DNA of 10,917 nt, from NCBI GenBank assembly GCA_036501535.1, contig DASYAE010000142.1:1-10917 (forward strand). Reading direction: 5' to 3'. Shown here piece by piece: positions 1 through 6,320 of this stretch; the first letter of the stretch is position 1, and the number at the start of each line of letters is the position of its first letter. Under the pieces are notes generated by a model, which saw nothing but the letters and a program-made list of their open reading frames with translations, searched no databases and had not been told where the DNA came from. Source of the stretch: DASYAE01 sp036501535. Lineage in GTDB: Bacteria > Actinomycetota > Actinomycetes > Streptomycetales > Catenulisporaceae. Position numbers and translations under genes: made by a program.

Positions 1-711
1 GGTGTCGCCGGTGCCCCAGGTCGCGCCCTCGGCGTAGGTGTCGCCGGTCGGGGTGTGCGGCTCGTTGCGCAGGTCGAAGCCGATCACCGTCGGGTCGTTG
101 GCGAACATCGTCGCCAGCGTCGTCCAGTCGTTGACCCAGTCGGCGTTCGTGTACGTGCTCGTATACCACAGGCCGTTCGCCTCGGCGCTGTTGCCGGCCT
201 CGGAGCGGTGGTCGTCCAGGATGACCTTCAGGCCGTCCTGCCCGGCGTACGCGATGATCTTGTCCAGGATCTGCAGCGAGTTCAGGCCTTTGAGATCAGT
301 GTTGATCGGCCCGCTCTGCCCGTAGTAGCTGAGGTTGCTCGGCACCACCGGGTCCTCCACCATCTGGTTGGAGAACGGGATCCGGATCGTGTTGTATCCC
401 AGGCTCTTGATGTCGTCGACGATCGTGTGGTAGTCCTGCGCCCACAGGCCGTGCGCGACCTCGTCGGTGGTCTCGAAGCCGTACCAGTTGATGCCGGCGA
501 TGCGCACCGCGCTGCCGTTCGAGTCCAGGATCTGGCTTCCTGAGGTGTGCCAGTACCCTGCGCCGAGGCCGGAGGCCGCGTGCGCCGGGGTGGCGGTGCT
601 GACCGCGAACACGAGGGTTCCGGCGGCGAGGGCGGCGGCGCTGAGCGCGGCGAGCGAGCGCACGCCCGGGCGGCGGCTCGGCGGTGCGGCGGGCGGACGG
701 GGTTCGGGCAT
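1..711 (-). CDS. Secreted GH5 endoglucanase (cellulase), N-terminal part, cut by window edge
   Basis: Seen: an open minus-strand frame of 237 codons from ATG at 711 to the window edge, with GAGGAAG three bases before the start. Residues 1-45 form a signal peptide (Arg-rich head, Ala-rich core, AHA-A cleavage site near 45/46). The mature part begins with GYWHTSGSQILDSNGSAVRI and AGINWYGFET, followed by GYNTIRIPFSNQM, VILDDHRS (conserved His168) and IGFDLRNEPH, in which Glu217 is the expected catalytic acid/base. Known: this order is that of GH5 retaining beta-1,4-glucanases; the wording closely matches Acidothermus E1 (GH5_1). Inferred role: secreted hydrolysis of internal beta-1,4 bonds in cellulose. 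The nucleophile Glu and any C-terminal binding module lie beyond the left edge. The 280 bases upstream carry promoter-like and operator-like elements. Confidence 0.93.
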   Translation of the reverse strand, partial: MPEPRPPAAPPSRRPGVRSLAALSAAALAAGTLVFAVSTATPAHAASGLGAGYWHTSGSQILDSNGSAVRIAGINWYGFETTDEVAHGLWAQDYHTIVDDIKSLGYNTIRIPFSNQMVEDPVVPSNLSYYGQSGPINTDLKGLNSLQILDKIIAYAGQDGLKVILDDHRSEAGNSAEANGLWYTSTYTNADWVNDWTTLATMFANDPTVIGFDLRNEPHTPTGDTYAEGATWGTGDT

Positions 712-767
712 GGGCTTCCTCACGGATGATCCGGCGGCACTGTGCCGGGGCGGGCCGTTTCCGGTGC

Positions 768-797
768 AGTGAACGGTCCGTTCCGCGGGAAGGTCAA
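768..797 (-). promoter_or_regulatory. Candidate promoter of the GH5 gene
   Basis: On the minus strand TTGACC (797-792) is followed after 18 bases by TTCACT (773-768), a fair -35/-10 pair for the main sigma factor. A start near 761 would give a leader of about 50 bases before the GH5 ATG at 711. The -10 match is weak (three of six), so the call rests mainly on the -35 and its position. Confidence 0.35.
771..783. promoter_or_regulatory. 13-bp perfect palindrome within the GH5 promoter
   Basis: GAACGG-T-CCGTTC reads the same on both strands around one central base. It occupies the spacer and -10 part of the candidate GH5 promoter, where a bound repressor would block polymerase. One or a few such palindromes are expected by chance in 10 kb, so position is the main argument. 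Confidence 0.35.
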
Positions 798-805
798 GGA
801 GCGCG

Positions 806-824
806 CGTCGAACGCCGTCGAACG
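806..824 (-). repeat. Tandem nonamer direct repeat upstream of the GH5 -35 box
   Basis: On the minus strand CGTTCGACG occurs twice (824-816 and 814-806), one base apart, so the period is 10 bases. The last copy ends 8 bases before the candidate -35 TTGACC. Head-to-tail repeats of about one helical turn just upstream of -35 are the known layout of SARP-type activator sites (those typically have 11-base spacing). Which protein binds here is unknown. Confidence 0.4.
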
Positions 825-927
825 GGCCGGCGCGCCGCGGCCGGGCCGCGGATGATCGCGCAGTTCGGGGCGGCGGAAGCCGGCGGCGGGCGCGGTGCGC
901 CGGCCCGTCCGACGGCTCCGGCGGGGT

Positions 928-936
928 GAAAGTTTC
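928..936. promoter_or_regulatory. GAAAGTTTC palindrome upstream of the GH5 gene
   Basis: GAAA-G-TTTC is a small AT-rich palindrome in an otherwise extremely GC-rich spacer, about 217 bases before the GH5 start and just past the 3' end of the ABM gene. Palindromes of the GAAA-N-TTTC kind have been described upstream of xylanase and related genes in Streptomyces as sites for LacI-type sugar repressors. The distance to the promoter is long, so the link to GH5 is tentative. Confidence 0.25.
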
Positions 937-990
937 GCCCTGTGCCGGGCCGCGGCGGCCGCCGCGCCGCCGCGTCCCGGCCGGGGCCGG

Positions 991-1299
991 CTAGAGCCCG
1001 AAGGTCCGGACGTCGAAGTGCGTGACGGTGTCGTCGTAGCCGATCAGCGCCGCCTGGGCCTCGGGTTCGACGACGGCGTCCTTGACGTCCTCGCCGGCGA
1101 AGCCGTGCACGGCGTCGAGGGATTCCCAGAACGTGTGCACCTCGATGCTCACCTCGTCGTAGTGCTGCCGGGTGAGCAGGTCCGCCTTCACGAATCCCGC
1201 CATGCCGCGCAGCTCCGGCACGACGGTGTCCTCGAAGTGCTTGCTGTACCGCTCCGCGCCCTCCGGCGTCGCCTCGGCGCGCCAGATCCTGCTGATCAT
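991..1299 (-). CDS. Small antibiotic-biosynthesis-monooxygenase (ABM) fold protein
   Basis: A 102-residue protein. ATG at 1299 is chosen because GGAAGGGGA lies about five bases upstream; a longer frame back to 1527 has no such site and unlikely composition. Seen: MISRIWRAEATPEGAERYSK, PELRGMAGFVKADLL, EVHTFWESLDAVHGFAGED and a tail ending HFDVRTFGL. Known: this is the layout of dimeric ferredoxin-like ABM-fold proteins of about 100 residues, which include cofactor-free quinol monooxygenases and haem-degrading enzymes. No catalytic residues for a specific reaction can be assigned, so the substrate is open. It stands alone on the minus strand, 279 bases upstream of GH5 and divergent from the membrane protein at 1490; a shared transcript with GH5 is possible but the gap holds its own promoter-like site. 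Confidence 0.8.
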   Translation of the reverse strand: MISRIWRAEATPEGAERYSKHFEDTVVPELRGMAGFVKADLLTRQHYDEVSIEVHTFWESLDAVHGFAGEDVKDAVVEPEAQAALIGYDDTVTHFDVRTFGL

Positions 1300-1423
1300 C
1301 GGGTCCCCTTCCAGATCGCGAACAGTTCGGCGGCATTGAAGCGGCACCCCGCGCGCTGCCGGTCGCCGGCGGACCGATCCTCTCAAGCCGGGCGCGGCCG
1401 CGCGAGGATCCGGGCCCGGCCCC

Positions 1424-1439
1424 TTACGGGGGATTACGG
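1424..1439 (+). repeat. TTACGG direct repeat in the divergent intergenic region
   Basis: TTACGG occurs at 1424 and again at 1434, ten bases apart, in the 190-base region between the divergent ABM gene and membrane-protein gene. It could be a regulator site for either gene. No clear -35/-10 pair was found around it, and two hexamers can recur by chance. Confidence 0.2.
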
Positions 1440-1489
1440 CCGGGCGGCCGCCCTGGCGCTCGGCGGGCCGCGCGAGCATCATCGTCAGC

Positions 1490-2299
1490 GTGAAGTGGCG
1501 TGAAGGGCGCGGCTCCGACGAAGTCAACGCGCCGGGAGAGGCACACTTCGAGGTCGAGTTCGACTACGCCGACGAGGCCGCCGGCGAGCGGCCCGAAGGC
1601 GCCGAGTTCGCCGACTCGGGCGAAGCCGGCGAGACCGGCGGCGTGCGGACCGCGGCGGCCGTCGCCGCGGACCCGGACTCGGGCCCGGACGAAGTGTGGA
1701 GCAGAGAGCTGCCGGGCTGGCTGAGGCTGACCTGGCGGCGGGCCGCCGTGCTCGGCGCGGCGGCGGCACTGGTCGCCGGATCGGTCGTCGCCGTCGGTCA
1801 GGTGCGCGCGGTGCAGCAGCGCGACCGCAACCGGTACACGGTGGTGGTGGTCTCCGGCAGGTACGTGCCCGGAACGGCCTTCCCGGCGCTGGACTACGAC
1901 CTGACCCTGATGGATCAGGGTCCTGCGCCGATCATCGTGCTGACCCTGGAGGTCTTCGCGCCCGGTCTGTTCGACGCCTACGCCTGGAAGATCTCCGGGC
2001 TGCCGGTCGGCCGGCCGACCGAGGTGATGCTGCAGGGCTTCTACGTGTGCGTCGGCCAGGACACCAGGAGCGCGGACTCGGTGATCATGTCGGTGACCGG
2101 CCCGACCGGCCAGCCCGACTCGCTCACCCTGGACTCGACCCTGACCGGCGGCCCGTCGCCGTCCTGGGTGGACCAGCGCACGCAGCTGTGCAGCGGCGCC
2201 CCGGGGAGGGAGCATTTAAAAGTCCAGGAAGGCCGATCGGTGGGCTCCTCCGGGGTGGGCGGTGAGCACACCGACGGCCTCGGCGGCGCCGGTGAGTGA
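1490..2299 (+). CDS. Membrane-anchored protein of unknown function, acidic head, one TM helix
   Basis: A 269-residue protein of no family I recognise. GTG at 1490 is the only plausible far-upstream start; no good ribosome site precedes it, so the start is uncertain (a GTG at codon 52 is the next option). Seen: residues 11-70 are very acidic (Asp/Glu-rich, Gly/Ala/Pro linkers), WLRLTWRR at 77-84 precedes one transmembrane helix (about 85-103), and residues 105-269 should lie outside the cell. That part is beta-like (RYTVVVVSGRYVPG, YDLTLMDQGPAPIIVLTLEV) and has two cysteines (YVCVGQ, QLCSG) that could pair. Oddity: codon 243 is TTA, the only in-frame TTA I found in the window, and the last 30 residues (Gly/Ser/Glu-rich) look unlike the rest. 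It runs toward the SARP gene, 236 bases apart. Confidence 0.7.
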   Translation: MKWREGRGSDEVNAPGEAHFEVEFDYADEAAGERPEGAEFADSGEAGETGGVRTAAAVAADPDSGPDEVWSRELPGWLRLTWRRAAVLGAAAALVAGSVVAVGQVRAVQQRDRNRYTVVVVSGRYVPGTAFPALDYDLTLMDQGPAPIIVLTLEVFAPGLFDAYAWKISGLPVGRPTEVMLQGFYVCVGQDTRSADSVIMSVTGPTGQPDSLTLDSTLTGGPSPSWVDQRTQLCSGAPGREHLKVQEGRSVGSSGVGGEHTDGLGGAGE

Positions 2300-2324
2300 G
2301 CGTGATCGCACGTTTCACCCGAAC

Positions 2325-2373
2325 GAGTCAACCGCCACTGGCCTGACTGCGTCTTAGGGTGGTTGAAAGACTC
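2325..2373 (+). repeat. Imperfect inverted repeat after the membrane-protein gene
   Basis: GAGTCAACC (2325-2333) can pair with GGTT (2361-2364) and GACTC (2369-2373), leaving a four-base bulge and a loop of about 27 bases. It begins 26 bases after the stop at 2299 and could act as a weak terminator or as an operator before the SARP gene. There is no T-run. The structure is weak. Confidence 0.2.
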
Positions 2374-2496
2374 ACTATTGGTGGAGCGCACGCCCTGTGA
2401 TGGGGGGCGCCGTACGACGCGCCGGGGACGGGCTCGCGCCCTGCCGCGGTTGTCGTCGTGGCGGCGTCATCACGGCGGCGGACGGCTTCTGCGGCG

Positions 2497-2512
2497 TTGA
2501 CAGGCGTATAAG
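2497..2512 (+). promoter_or_regulatory. Promoter-like elements just before the SARP gene
   Basis: A consensus TTGACA (2497-2502) and a TATAAG (2507-2512) sit 24-39 bases before the SARP start, but only four bases apart, so they cannot be the two halves of one promoter. Either TTGACA is a -35 for a weak -10 around 2520-2525 (near-leaderless transcript), or TATAAG is a -10 with a poor -35. Confidence 0.25.
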
Positions 2513-2535
2513 GTTCCAGCGTAAGGGACATGCAA

Positions 2536-5451
2536 ATGTCGGTGGGGATGCGATTCGCGGTCCTCGGGCCGCTGCGGGCGTGGCGGCACGGTACCGAGCT
2601 GGACATCGGCCAGCCGCAGCAGCGGGCGCTGCTGGCCGCCCTGATCCTGCGGGAGGGGGCTCAGGCCACGGTCGACGGTCTGGTCGACGATGTCTGGGGG
2701 GACGGTCCACCGGATTCCGCGGTGGGCATCGTGCGCAACTACATCCACCGGCTGCGCCGGCTGCTCGGCCCGGACGGCGCCACGCTGATCAGGTCGGTCG
2801 GCGGCGGTTACGCGCTGGGCGGCGTGGCGGCCGAGGACGTGGACCTCGCGCTTTTCAAGCGGTTCGTCGGCGAGGCGCGGGCCGAGCACGGCGCCGGGAA
2901 CGCGGCGGCCGCGGCCGAGCGGTTCGCGGCCGGGCTCGCCCTGTGGACCGGCCCGGCGCTGGCCGGCGTCCCGGGGCCCTGCGCCGACATCCAGCGCACC
3001 CGGCTGACCGAGCTGCGGCTGGTCGTCCTGGAGGAGTGGCTCGCCTGCGTCATCGAGCTGGGCCGGCCCGCCGAGGCGGTGTCCGAGCTCGCCCCGCTGG
3101 TCGCGGAGCACCCGCTGCGGGAGCGCTTCAGGGTGCTGCAGATGACGGCGCTCTACGGCGCAGGCCGCCAGGCCGAGGCGCTCGGCGTCTTCCGCGACGT
3201 GGCCCTGCTGCTGCGCGAGGAGCTCGGCGTCGACCCGTGCCCCGAGCTGCGGGAAGTGCACCAGCGGGTGCTCGCCAACGACCTGCCCCAGGCACGGCCG
3301 ACGGCCGCGGGTGCCCGGCCCGAGGCCGCGCCGGTGTCCGGGCGGGAGGCGGAGCGGAGGATCACGCCTGCCCAGCTGCCCGCCGACCTGCCGGACTTCA
3401 TCGGCCGCGAGCACGAGCTCGAGGAAATCACCGGCCTCGTCCTGGACGGCGCGCGCGGCGCGGCGCAGAACACTGCGTCTCAGACGTCTGGTACGCCGTC
3501 GGACGCCGCGGCGGTCGGCGTGATCCACGGCATGGGCGGAATCGGGAAGACCGCCCTGGCCGTGCGCTGGGCGCACCGCAACGCCTCCCGCTTCCCGGAC
3601 GGCCAGCTTTACGCCGACCTGCGCGGCTTCGACCCGGACGACGGCGCGCTGCTGCCCGGGGACGTGCTCGAGGAATTCCTCGTCGGGCTGGCCGTCGCCC
3701 CGCGGGACGTCCCGGCGAGCCTGTCCGCGCGCTCCGCGCTCTTTCGCAGCCTGATGGCCGGCCGCCGGATCCTGGTGCTGCTCGACAACGCGCGGGACGC
3801 CGGCCAGGTCAGGCCCCTGCTGCCGGGCGCGAGCGGCTGCGCGACCCTGGTCACCAGCCGCAACCGGCTCTCCGGCCTGATCGCGACGCACCACGCGCGG
3901 GCGCTGCGGCTGCGCGTGCTCGAGCCCGGACACGCGCGCGAGTTCCTGGTGCGCAGCCTCGGGCCGGGCCGGGTGGACGCCGAGCCGGACCCGGTCGACG
4001 AGGTCATCGAGTACTGCGGCGGACTGCCGCTCGCCCTGGCCGTGGTGGCGGCGCGGGCCGGCGAGATGCCCGACGTCCCGCTGGCCGCGATCGCCGCCGA
4101 GCTGCGCGCGGCCCGCGGCAGCCTCGAGGCCCTGTCGGTGGAGGGCGATCCGGCCGCCGACACCCGCGCGGTGTTCTCCTGGTCGTACCGGTCGCTCAGC
4201 GGCCCGGCGGCGCGGCTCTTCCGGCTGCTCGCGCTGCATCCCGGCCTGGACATACCGATCAGCGCCGTCGCCGCGCTCGTCGCGGCGCCGCGGCGCCGGG
4301 CCCGCGCGCTGGTCGACGAGCTGACGAACATGCACCTGCTCACCGAGCAGGCTCCGGACAGGTTCACCCGGCACGACCTGCTCAGCGCGTATGCCAGCGA
4401 GCTGGTTCACCTCGAGGACTCGCAGCGTGAGCGCGACCACGCGGTCGAGCGGCTGCTGTTCCACTACACCAGCAGCGCCGCCGCGGCGTCGGCGATCTTC
4501 TCGCCGGTGCGGCTCGTGCAGCTCGAGCCGGTGCCGGCCCGGGACCGGTACACCGTCGCGTTCGCGGACGCGGACGAGTCGGCGCGGTGGTTCGCGGCCG
4601 AGCATCCGAACCTGGTCCGGCTGATCGGCTGGGCCGAGCGGCAGGGCTTCGACGAGCACACCTGGCGTCTCGCGCTGGCCCTGGAGCACTTCCTGGACCG
4701 CCGGGGGCTGTGGCACGACCTGATCGCGGTGCAGCGCATCGCGCTGGAGGCGGCGCAGCGGATCGGCGATCCGGTGCCGCAGGCGTTCGTACGGCTGGCG
4801 CTGGCCCGCGGCGACGTGCTGCTGCGCCGGTTCGACGCGGCCCACGCCCACCTGCGCGTCGCGCTGCGCCTGTTCGAGGCGGCCGGGCACGCCGCGGCGC
4901 GGGCGGAGACGCACCGGCAGATCAGCTGGGTCCTGGAGCAGCAGGGCCTTTTTGAGGAGGCGCTGGCCGAGGCGCGCCGATGTCTGAGCCTGCAGGACCG
5001 GACCGGCGCACTGCCGCAGAAGGCTGCGGCGCTCAACGCAGTGGGCTGGTATTGCGCGCTGCTCGGCCAGTACCGGGAGGCGCTGGCGCACTGCGAGGAG
5101 GCGCTCGGGCTGCTGCGGGAGCTGGAGATCCCGTACGCCGAGGCCGACACGCTCGACAGCATCGGCTACGCGCAGGACCACCTGGGCCTGCACGCGGAGG
5201 CGATCGCCAGCTATCACCAGGCGCTGGGCCTGTACAGGGAGATCGGCGTGCAGTTCGCCCAGGCCGACACCCTCGGCCGCCTCGGCGACGCGTGCCGGTC
5301 CGCCGGCCGGCCGGACGCCGCCCGCGCGGCGTGGACCAGCGCCCTGGAGATCCTGGAAGGCCTCGAACACGAGCAGGCCGAGGCCGTCCGGGAGAAGCTG
5401 CGCGACGCCGCCGCCTCGCCGAGGCAACTCGCGGCGAGCGGCACCGGCTGA
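2536..5451 (+). CDS. SARP/AfsR-type transcriptional activator (wHTH-BTAD-NB-ARC-TPR)
   Basis: A 971-residue regulator. ATG 2536 is preferred because AAGGGA (2523-2528) lies seven bases before it; ATG 2530 and ATG 2548 (MRFAVLGPL, the classic SARP opening) are close alternatives. Seen: an OmpR-type winged helix (about 6-95, VWGDGPPDSA and YIHRLRRLL), a BTAD (about 102-246, ending EELGVDPCPELREVHQRVL), an LPADLPDFIGRE linker, and an NB-ARC ATPase with P-loop GMGGIGKT (332-339), Walker B LVLLD (413-417), VTSRNRLSG and GLPLA (496-500). TPR-like helical pairs follow (about 790-955). Known: full-length AfsR-like SARPs bind direct repeats near -35 boxes and activate secondary metabolism or development, with ATP hydrolysis tuning activity. 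No biosynthetic cluster is in view, so its targets are unknown. All expected motifs are intact. Confidence 0.93.
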   Translation: MSVGMRFAVLGPLRAWRHGTELDIGQPQQRALLAALILREGAQATVDGLVDDVWGDGPPDSAVGIVRNYIHRLRRLLGPDGATLIRSVGGGYALGGVAAEDVDLALFKRFVGEARAEHGAGNAAAAAERFAAGLALWTGPALAGVPGPCADIQRTRLTELRLVVLEEWLACVIELGRPAEAVSELAPLVAEHPLRERFRVLQMTALYGAGRQAEALGVFRDVALLLREELGVDPCPELREVHQRVLANDLPQARPTAAGARPEAAPVSGREAERRITPAQLPADLPDFIGREHELEEITGLVLDGARGAAQNTASQTSGTPSDAAAVGVIHGMGGIGKTALAVRWAHRNASRFPDGQLYADLRGFDPDDGALLPGDVLEEFLVGLAVAPRDVPASLSARSALFRSLMAGRRILVLLDNARDAGQVRPLLPGASGCATLVTSRNRLSGLIATHHARALRLRVLEPGHAREFLVRSLGPGRVDAEPDPVDEVIEYCGGLPLALAVVAARAGEMPDVPLAAIAAELRAARGSLEALSVEGDPAADTRAVFSWSYRSLSGPAARLFRLLALHPGLDIPISAVAALVAAPRRRARALVDELTNMHLLTEQAPDRFTRHDLLSAYASELVHLEDSQRERDHAVERLLFHYTSSAAAASAIFSPVRLVQLEPVPARDRYTVAFADADESARWFAAEHPNLVRLIGWAERQGFDEHTWRLALALEHFLDRRGLWHDLIAVQRIALEAAQRIGDPVPQAFVRLALARGDVLLRRFDAAHAHLRVALRLFEAAGHAAARAETHRQISWVLEQQGLFEEALAEARRCLSLQDRTGALPQKAAALNAVGWYCALLGQYREALAHCEEALGLLRELEIPYAEADTLDSIGYAQDHLGLHAEAIASYHQALGLYREIGVQFAQADTLGRLGDACRSAGRPDAARAAWTSALEILEGLEHEQAEAVREKLRDAAASPRQLAASGTG

Positions 5452-5484
5452 CCGTAGCTGCGCCGTAGCTGCGCCGCAGCGCCG
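5452..5484 (+). repeat. Tandem 11-base repeat directly after the SARP stop codon
   Basis: CCGTAGCTGCG occurs twice head-to-tail (5452-5462, 5463-5473), followed by a degenerate third copy CCGCAGCGCCG (5474-5484). It begins at the base after the TGA. Slippage during replication can produce such repeats; it may also contribute a stem to the hairpin that follows. Confidence 0.6.
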
Positions 5485-5497
5485 TTCTGCTGCTGCG
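5475..5497 (+). terminator. Candidate hairpin terminator of the SARP gene
   Basis: CGCAGC (5475-5480) pairs with GCTGCG (5492-5497) around an 11-base loop, followed by a pyrimidine-rich stretch (TTCTCCCGTTCTTCTC). The six-pair stem is GC-rich, but the loop is large and there is no true T-run, so this is only a plausible terminator. Confidence 0.3.
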
Positions 5498-5633
5498 CGG
5501 TTCTCCCGTTCTTCTCATTCGATTCGCGGTCCTGCCGCCGGCTCACTGCCGCGCGGCCGGATCGCCATGCCCGCTTGCCGCCACGATGACGGCCGCTCGC
5601 CCGCTCGCCCGCCTGATCGACTCACCAATCACC

Positions 5634-5658
5634 GACAGTTTCATCTGTCTTGACAAGA
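5634..5658. promoter_or_regulatory. Overlapping palindromes: probable operator of the four-gene operon
   Basis: Two palindromes touch each other: GACAG-TTTCAT-CTGTC (5634-5649) and TCTTG-A-CAAGA (5648-5658). The second covers the TTGACA -35 box of the operon. Known: ArsR-type repressors bind inverted repeats that overlap their own promoters. The third gene of this operon encodes such a regulator, so autoregulation through this site is the natural inference. The site is AT-rich within a GC-rich spacer, which adds weight. Confidence 0.5.
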
Positions 5659-5678
5659 AAAACTTTCGGCGGGATGCT
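5650..5678 (+). promoter_or_regulatory. Candidate promoter of the reductase/hydrolase/ArsR/SRPBCC operon
   Basis: TTGACA (5650-5655), a perfect -35, is followed after 17 bases by GATGCT (5673-5678), which keeps the important second A and last T of the -10 box. A start near 5685 would give a leader of about 55 bases before ATG 5739. Confidence 0.5.
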
Positions 5679-5738
5679 CGGTCGTGCAGCCGGCGCAGGA
5701 CGCGGCGGCGCTGCAGGCGCGACGAGGAGGAGATCGAC

Positions 5739-6281
5739 ATGAGGAAAACCGTGGCCGGGCTGTTCGTCTCGGTCGACAATGTGGTGGAGGCGCCGGAGAA
5801 GTGGACCGGGCCCTACTTCGGCCCGCAGGTCGGCGGCGTGGTCGGATCGCTGGTCGCCGGAGGCGACACGCTGCTGCTGGGCCGGGTGACCTACGAGACC
5901 TTCGCCGCCTCGTTCGCCGGCGACACCGGCGGCGACCCGATGGCTGCGCAGATGAACGCCTTCGAGAAGGTCGTCGTCTCGACGACCCTGGAGCGTGCCG
6001 AATGGCAGAACTCGACTTTGGTGAACGGCGACGTCGAGGCCGCGGTCACCGAGCTCAAGCAGCGCGAGGGCCGCAACATCAACCTCAGCGGGAGCGCGAC
6101 GCTCGTCGCCTGGCTGCTGCGGCACGGCCTGCTGGACGAGTTGCACCTGCTGGTCTTCCCGGTGGTGGTGGGGGAGGGGCGGCGCCTGTTCGACGGCGGG
6201 GGCAGCCCGGTACCTTTGACCCTCGTCGCACATGAGGCATTCGACTCCGGGGTACTCCACCTCGAATATCACTGTGCTTGA
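5739..6281 (+). CDS. Dihydrofolate-reductase-like / RibD C-terminal family reductase
   Basis: A 180-residue protein. ATG 5739 has GAGGAGGAG about seven bases before it and opens with MRKTVAGLFVSVDNVVEAPE, the family's usual start; the frame stays open to 5586 but that extension has no ribosome site and would include the promoter. Seen: TLLLGRVTYETF (45-55), KVVVSTTLE, NINLSGSATLVAWLLRHG (113-130) and LDELHLLVFPVVVGEGRRLF (132-151). Known: these mark the RibD-C/DHFR fold, which binds NAD(P)H; the many stand-alone actinobacterial members mostly have unknown substrates and are not the housekeeping FolA. It is the first gene of a four-gene operon, 39 bases before the hydrolase, with no terminator between. 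A role in reducing a small molecule sensed by the operon's ArsR-like protein is inference. Confidence 0.85.
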   Translation: MRKTVAGLFVSVDNVVEAPEKWTGPYFGPQVGGVVGSLVAGGDTLLLGRVTYETFAASFAGDTGGDPMAAQMNAFEKVVVSTTLERAEWQNSTLVNGDVEAAVTELKQREGRNINLSGSATLVAWLLRHGLLDELHLLVFPVVVGEGRRLFDGGGSPVPLTLVAHEAFDSGVLHLEYHCA

Positions 6282-6320
6282 AATAATTTGACCGAGAACT
6301 GACAGGAGGTTGTCGGGATC

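Noticed and set aside
55..543. 162-codon plus-strand frame
   Set aside because: Antisense shadow of the GH5 gene, whose signal peptide and catalytic motifs are unmistakable.
1300..1527. Longer N-terminus of the ABM protein
   Set aside because: Arg/Pro-rich, no ribosome site, and it would overlap the divergent gene; the ATG at 1299 has a good site.
2397..4430. 677-codon plus-strand frame overlapping the SARP gene
   Set aside because: Arg/Ala/Gly-rich shadow in another frame; the SARP frame carries all conserved motifs.
2470..5427. 985-codon open frame on the minus strand
   Set aside because: It lies wholly opposite the SARP gene and its translation is Arg/Gln/Gly-rich low-complexity with no motif; a by-product of high GC at third positions.
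5586..5738. 51-codon N-terminal extension of the reductase
   Set aside because: It would include the -35 box and palindromes; a strong ribosome site precedes ATG 5739.
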